Part shown: positions 6,031 through 8,215 of the stretch, piece by piece
How the letters are laid out: each line of letters begins with the position of its first letter
Position numbering within the stretch: the stretch's first letter is position 1
The notes under the pieces: model-generated
Told to the model about the DNA's origin: nothing
The model's database searches: none
What the model saw: the letters and a program-made list of their open reading frames with translations, nothing else
NCBI GenBank assembly: GCA_964361885.1
Contig: CAYICL010000033.1
Coordinates: forward strand, 1 to 8,215
Length of the DNA stretch: 8,215 bases
Origin: CAYICL01 sp964361885
Lineage (GTDB): Bacteria > Patescibacteriota > Microgenomatia > UBA1400 > CG1-02-47-37
Direction of reading: 5' to 3'
Made by a program: the position numbers and the translations under genes

Positions 6031-6805
6031 CAACAATCGGCCAGTCAAAGGTGGGAGTTAGCACCAGAGGCGCTTTAGGCCGAACTACAACCATATATTC
6101 AAACATGGCGGTGTTGCCTTTATCTTTGGTTTTAACCGACCAGCCGTCCGGGCTTAAATAGACCTGATCGCTACCGGTGACTACCTGAGACTCGACACAG
6201 ATAACCATGCCTGTTTCCAGTTTAACGCCGGTGTGGGGCTGGCCGTGGGCCGGGATAATGGGCTGGTCATGAAGCGTCCGACCAATACCATGACCAGTGT
6301 ATTGCTTTAAAACATCAAAACCATTGGCTAAAGCGATTGAATGCATGGTGGAACCAAGATCACCGACAGCAGCACCGGTGACAGCTTGTTGCACTGCTTG
6401 CCAGACCGAGTCTTTGGCGACTTGGATTAACTTTTTTTTGCTCGGAGTTAGTTTTTTAATGGCGACGGTAAAACAATGATCGGTGTAGAGACCTTGGTAG
6501 ATAAGGCCAAAATCAACCTTGACCAAATCCCCAACTTTGATTTTTCCAATAGAACCGGGAGCGCCATGAACCACAGTGTCATTAATAGAGATGCAGGTTG
6601 CATAGTCGTAAACCTTGTCCTTCGAGGCAACACCCTGAAAGGCCGGTTTGACCCGGTGTTTAAGGCAGAGTTTTTTAGCCAGGTTGTCAATCTCGACAGG
6701 GTAAATGCCGGGTTTAAGCTTAAGCCTTAATTGAGCTAAAATTTGAGTGGAAAGATTGGCGGCTTGTTGGTAGAGTTTCAAGTCTTTTTGGTTGGAAATA
6801 ATCAT
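6026..6805 (-). CDS. map: Methionine aminopeptidase, type I
   Basis: This cytosolic metallo-enzyme removes the initiator methionine from nascent proteins. The 259-residue product has the pita-bread fold of peptidase family M24A, and the full metal-binding set is visible: Asp98 (VKVDFG), Asp109 (LYTDHCFT), His172 (YTGHGIGR), Glu205 (MVICVES) and Glu236 (AMFEYMVV). The substrate-contact residues His80 (DTVVHGAP) and His179 (TLHDQP) are also present. There is no N-terminal zinc-finger or SH3-binding extension, so it is the short bacterial type I form. ATG 6805 lies 3 bases after the stop of the M29 peptidase gene and has no ribosome binding site, suggesting co-transcription and coupled translation. 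The C-terminal tail after residue 243 is specific to this protein. Its placement with another aminopeptidase groups two N-terminal peptide-trimming activities. Confidence 0.96.
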   Translation of the reverse strand: MIISNQKDLKLYQQAANLSTQILAQLRLKLKPGIYPVEIDNLAKKLCLKHRVKPAFQGVASKDKVYDYATCISINDTVVHGAPGSIGKIKVGDLVKVDFGLIYQGLYTDHCFTVAIKKLTPSKKKLIQVAKDSVWQAVQQAVTGAAVGDLGSTMHSIALANGFDVLKQYTGHGIGRTLHDQPIIPAHGQPHTGVKLETGMVICVESQVVTGSDQVYLSPDGWSVKTKDKGNTAMFEYMVVVRPKAPLVLTPTFDWPIVV

Positions 6806-6808
6806 AGT

Positions 6809-8014
6809 TTAGATAACAAATTGGCCGGATTGATAGATAACTTTTTTCTGACCGTTAGTCAAAATTGCGGTGACGGTCCGATCGACAGTGCTGATCACGT
6901 CAGTGTGTTCAGGTGAGTCATTAAAACCCTTATTAAACCAATCTTTAGGGGTTAATCTTTTAGCATTGCCCTTAAAGCAGTCTTTATAGGCCCGGCCGAT
7001 GGCAATATGAGTATTACCGAAAGGACCGCCGATGTTTTCGTCAAATAAAGTCTCGGCCATAATATGAGTAATCCGGGATAAGCGTTTATCGGTTAAGGAA
7101 AACTCGCCTAACTTATCGGCATTAGAGCTTTTGAGCATTTGTTGCAACAGGTGATTGCCGATTTTAGCTTTGGCTTTAACGACCCGACCGCGGTTAAATT
7201 CCAAGTAGATATCTTTGACAAGATTGCCGTAGCGGTACAAAGGCTGATTAGCTTTGAACCAGCCCCTGGCATGACGCCAGTCCGGTGAGGTGAAGATTTC
7301 AAAACTGGGGATGTTGCGGCCGGAACCACCCTGCCATAACCGATCCGGGCCAAGGGTGAGATGTAGATCGACAGCCGGACCAAGAAGATGAAGCGAGCTA
7401 ATGGTTAACCGGTTAAGTTGGTTAAGAATGGCGGTTTGTAAAGAACAGACCTGCTGCCAGCGGCGGAGAGGGTCTGGTTGGTCCAGAAAACAAGCTTTAA
7501 TGATCTGATCCCAGTAAGCTTTTAAGCTTAAGTGAACCAGTTTGGCTTTGGCAGGAGTGGCCCAAAGGCCAACCGTCCAAGTGTGCTTACCTTTAACTTC
7601 TTTATCGACCAACCAGTCAATATAGGGTTTTTGCGAGTCACGTTTAATGAAGATTTTTTTGGGGTTAACTGAGCTTAATTCATAGGGATCAACATCGGCA
7701 ATAATACCGATTTCATGGTCAATCAGTTCGGCTTTGGCTTTTAAATATTTTTTAGGGAAAAAGGTTAACTGACTTTGATTGGCTAAAGTAAAAAAATCTT
7801 TATTAAAACCGGTCGGGGTCAACCGAATCAGAGGCTGGCCACCGGCTTTTAAGATAGTGTTTTGCAGCTGTAAGGCTAATGGTTTGGCCACATCAGGAAC
7901 CGTGCATAAAACCACGTCGCCTGGTTTAATGCCTTTGCCTGAATTAAGAGCAAAGTTGACCAAAACTTTAGCATAGCGGTTTAAGATAGTGGTTGAAGGG
8001 ATAAAATTGTTCAT
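6809..8014 (-). CDS. M29-family metallo-aminopeptidase (AmpS / aminopeptidase T type)
   Basis: The 401-residue product is a thermophilic-type metalloaminopeptidase of family M29, which releases N-terminal amino acids from peptides using two metal ions. The C-terminal half carries the ligand set: Glu239 (NIPSFEIFTSP), Glu304 (KLGEFSLT), His336 (GNTHIAIG), His370 and Asp372 (PEHTDVIS), plus the likely catalytic Tyr343 (IGRAYKD). The N-terminal half (about 1-200) is the variable domain of the family, beginning with a helix YAKVLVNFALNSGKGIKPGD as usual. Length matches the family (about 400-410). I chose ATG 8014 because the family alignment begins there and a TATAAT lies 7 bases upstream. A TTG at 8068 would overlap the divergent gene and its promoter. 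Substrate preference within M29 cannot be read from sequence. It is followed by map with a 3-base gap. Confidence 0.92.
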   Translation of the reverse strand: MNNFIPSTTILNRYAKVLVNFALNSGKGIKPGDVVLCTVPDVAKPLALQLQNTILKAGGQPLIRLTPTGFNKDFFTLANQSQLTFFPKKYLKAKAELIDHEIGIIADVDPYELSSVNPKKIFIKRDSQKPYIDWLVDKEVKGKHTWTVGLWATPAKAKLVHLSLKAYWDQIIKACFLDQPDPLRRWQQVCSLQTAILNQLNRLTISSLHLLGPAVDLHLTLGPDRLWQGGSGRNIPSFEIFTSPDWRHARGWFKANQPLYRYGNLVKDIYLEFNRGRVVKAKAKIGNHLLQQMLKSSNADKLGEFSLTDKRLSRITHIMAETLFDENIGGPFGNTHIAIGRAYKDCFKGNAKRLTPKDWFNKGFNDSPEHTDVISTVDRTVTAILTNGQKKVIYQSGQFVI

Positions 8015-8015
8015 G

Positions 8016-8031
8016 GGGGTAATTATACCCC
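8016..8031. repeat. Inverted repeat over the M29 peptidase -10 box
   Basis: GGGGTA (8016-8021) and TACCCC (8026-8031) are perfect 6-base inverted arms around a 4-base centre ATTA. The repeat begins one base from the ATG at 8014 and covers the entire -10 hexamer. It lies in the 42-base divergent gap to the AlkD-like gene. It could be an operator or could be chance. Confidence 0.5.
8022..8027 (-). promoter_or_regulatory. Putative -10 box of the M29 peptidase gene (leaderless type)
   Basis: On the minus strand a perfect TATAAT ends 7 bases before ATG 8014; the bases between are TACCCCC, which cannot act as a ribosome binding site. The hexamer lies inside the inverted repeat at 8016-8031. A convincing -35 is not seen. 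Confidence 0.55.
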
Positions 8032-8042
8032 TAAAACAGTGG

Positions 8043-8048
8043 TAAGAT
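8043..8048 (+). promoter_or_regulatory. Putative -10 box of the AlkD-like gene (leaderless type)
   Basis: TAAGAT fits the -10 consensus at five of six positions and ends 8 bases before ATG 8057. AAGG at 8049-8052 lies between, 4 bases from the ATG, so a weak Shine-Dalgarno is not fully excluded. No -35 at normal spacing is apparent. Confidence 0.4.
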
Positions 8049-8056
8049 AAGGCAAT

Positions 8057-8215
8057 ATGGAACAACAACAGTTGATAAAACTATTAAAACAGGAGCTAAA
8101 AAAACAGATTGATCCGGTATATAGGGACGGAGAAAGAAAGTTTTTTAAAGAACCAATAAAAAATTTCGGGGTGCGACTGCCAAACAGAAGAAAAATAGCG
8201 GCTAAGTTTTGGCCG
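8057..8215 (+). CDS. AlkD-like DNA alkylation repair protein, N-terminal part (3' end outside window)
   Basis: The frame is open from ATG 8057 to the window end, giving 53 residues without a stop. After a Gln/Lys-rich first helix (MEQQQLIKLLKQELKKQ) comes RDGERKFFKEPIKNFGVRLPNRRKIAAKFW. This matches the entry region of AlkD-type DNA glycosylases: a Phe-Phe helix, a short loop, then Gly-Val-x-x-Pro-x-x-Arg-x-Ile-Ala. These HEAT-like-repeat enzymes remove positively charged alkylated bases such as 7-methylguanine and 3-methyladenine from DNA. The catalytic Asp and the DNA-binding repeats would lie beyond the window, so activity cannot be judged. The gene diverges from the M29 peptidase gene with 42 bases between the two start codons, and that gap holds both putative promoters. 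Confidence 0.75.
   Translation, partial: MEQQQLIKLLKQELKKQIDPVYRDGERKFFKEPIKNFGVRLPNRRKIAAKFWP

Noticed and set aside
6019..6048. TTG 6048 as the start of the epimerase gene
   Set aside because: It adds ten unconserved residues, overlaps map by 23 bases and ignores the ATG at 6018 that follows a TATAAT.
6476..6730. Plus-strand ORF inside map
   Set aside because: It overlaps metal-ligand coding regions of map, and its translation resembles no known family.
7511..7532. AAGCTT / CTTAAG-rich direct and inverted repeats in the M29 gene, also near 6715-6727
   Set aside because: Short words arising from Lys, Leu and Ala codons in coding sequence, with no consistent spacing or arms longer than expected.
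8015..8068. TTG 8068 as the start of the M29 peptidase gene
   Set aside because: It would overlap the divergent AlkD-like start and both putative promoters; the family alignment begins at ATG 8014.

Overview
The window is a tightly packed bacterial chromosome segment holding nine protein-coding genes, two of them cut by the window edges. It has no RNA genes, insertion sequences, CRISPR arrays or integrases. Several traits suggest a small-genome bacterium of the Candidate Phyla Radiation / Patescibacteria, perhaps Microgenomates-like. These are very short intergenic gaps, TAA as the only stop codon, start codons mostly without Shine-Dalgarno sequences, a SecA with an N-domain insertion and a lengthened zinc-binding tail, and a palindromic repeat and decamer repeats inserted between or within genes. 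This placement is inferred from style and remembered family features, not from a phylogenetic marker search.

Left part, plus strand (1-5133): the C-terminal part of an HD-domain hydrolase (3-431), then serS (442-1686), a spermidine-synthase-like methyltransferase (1689-2351) and secA (2359-5133). serS has a perfect TATAAT overlapping the stop codon of the HD gene. The methyltransferase and secA follow with gaps of 2 and 7 bases, so serS-methyltransferase-secA looks like one operon joining translation (seryl-tRNA charging) with protein export.

Middle (5134-5416): a decamer tandem repeat array runs into a 74-residue winged-helix protein on the plus strand. Its stop codon overlaps that of the convergent minus-strand gene in the tetranucleotide TTAA (5413-5416).

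Right part, minus strand (8014 down to 5413): an M29-family aminopeptidase, a type I methionine aminopeptidase (map) and an RmlC-type sugar epimerase. The first two are both peptide-trimming enzymes and lie 3 bases apart. The epimerase appears to have its own promoter. A divergent plus-strand gene at 8057 is the N-terminus of an AlkD-like DNA glycosylase, cut by the window end.

No single cassette here is convincingly a new multi-gene system. The most systematic signal is promoter architecture. Five genes (serS, the winged-helix gene, the epimerase, the M29 peptidase and the AlkD-like gene) each have a -10-type hexamer ending only 6-9 bases before the start codon and no ribosome binding site, as expected for leaderless mRNAs. 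In the proposed operon, secA instead has a purine-rich Shine-Dalgarno-like site. A perfect palindrome translated in frame inside the SecA C-terminal linker is the other item most worth a second look.
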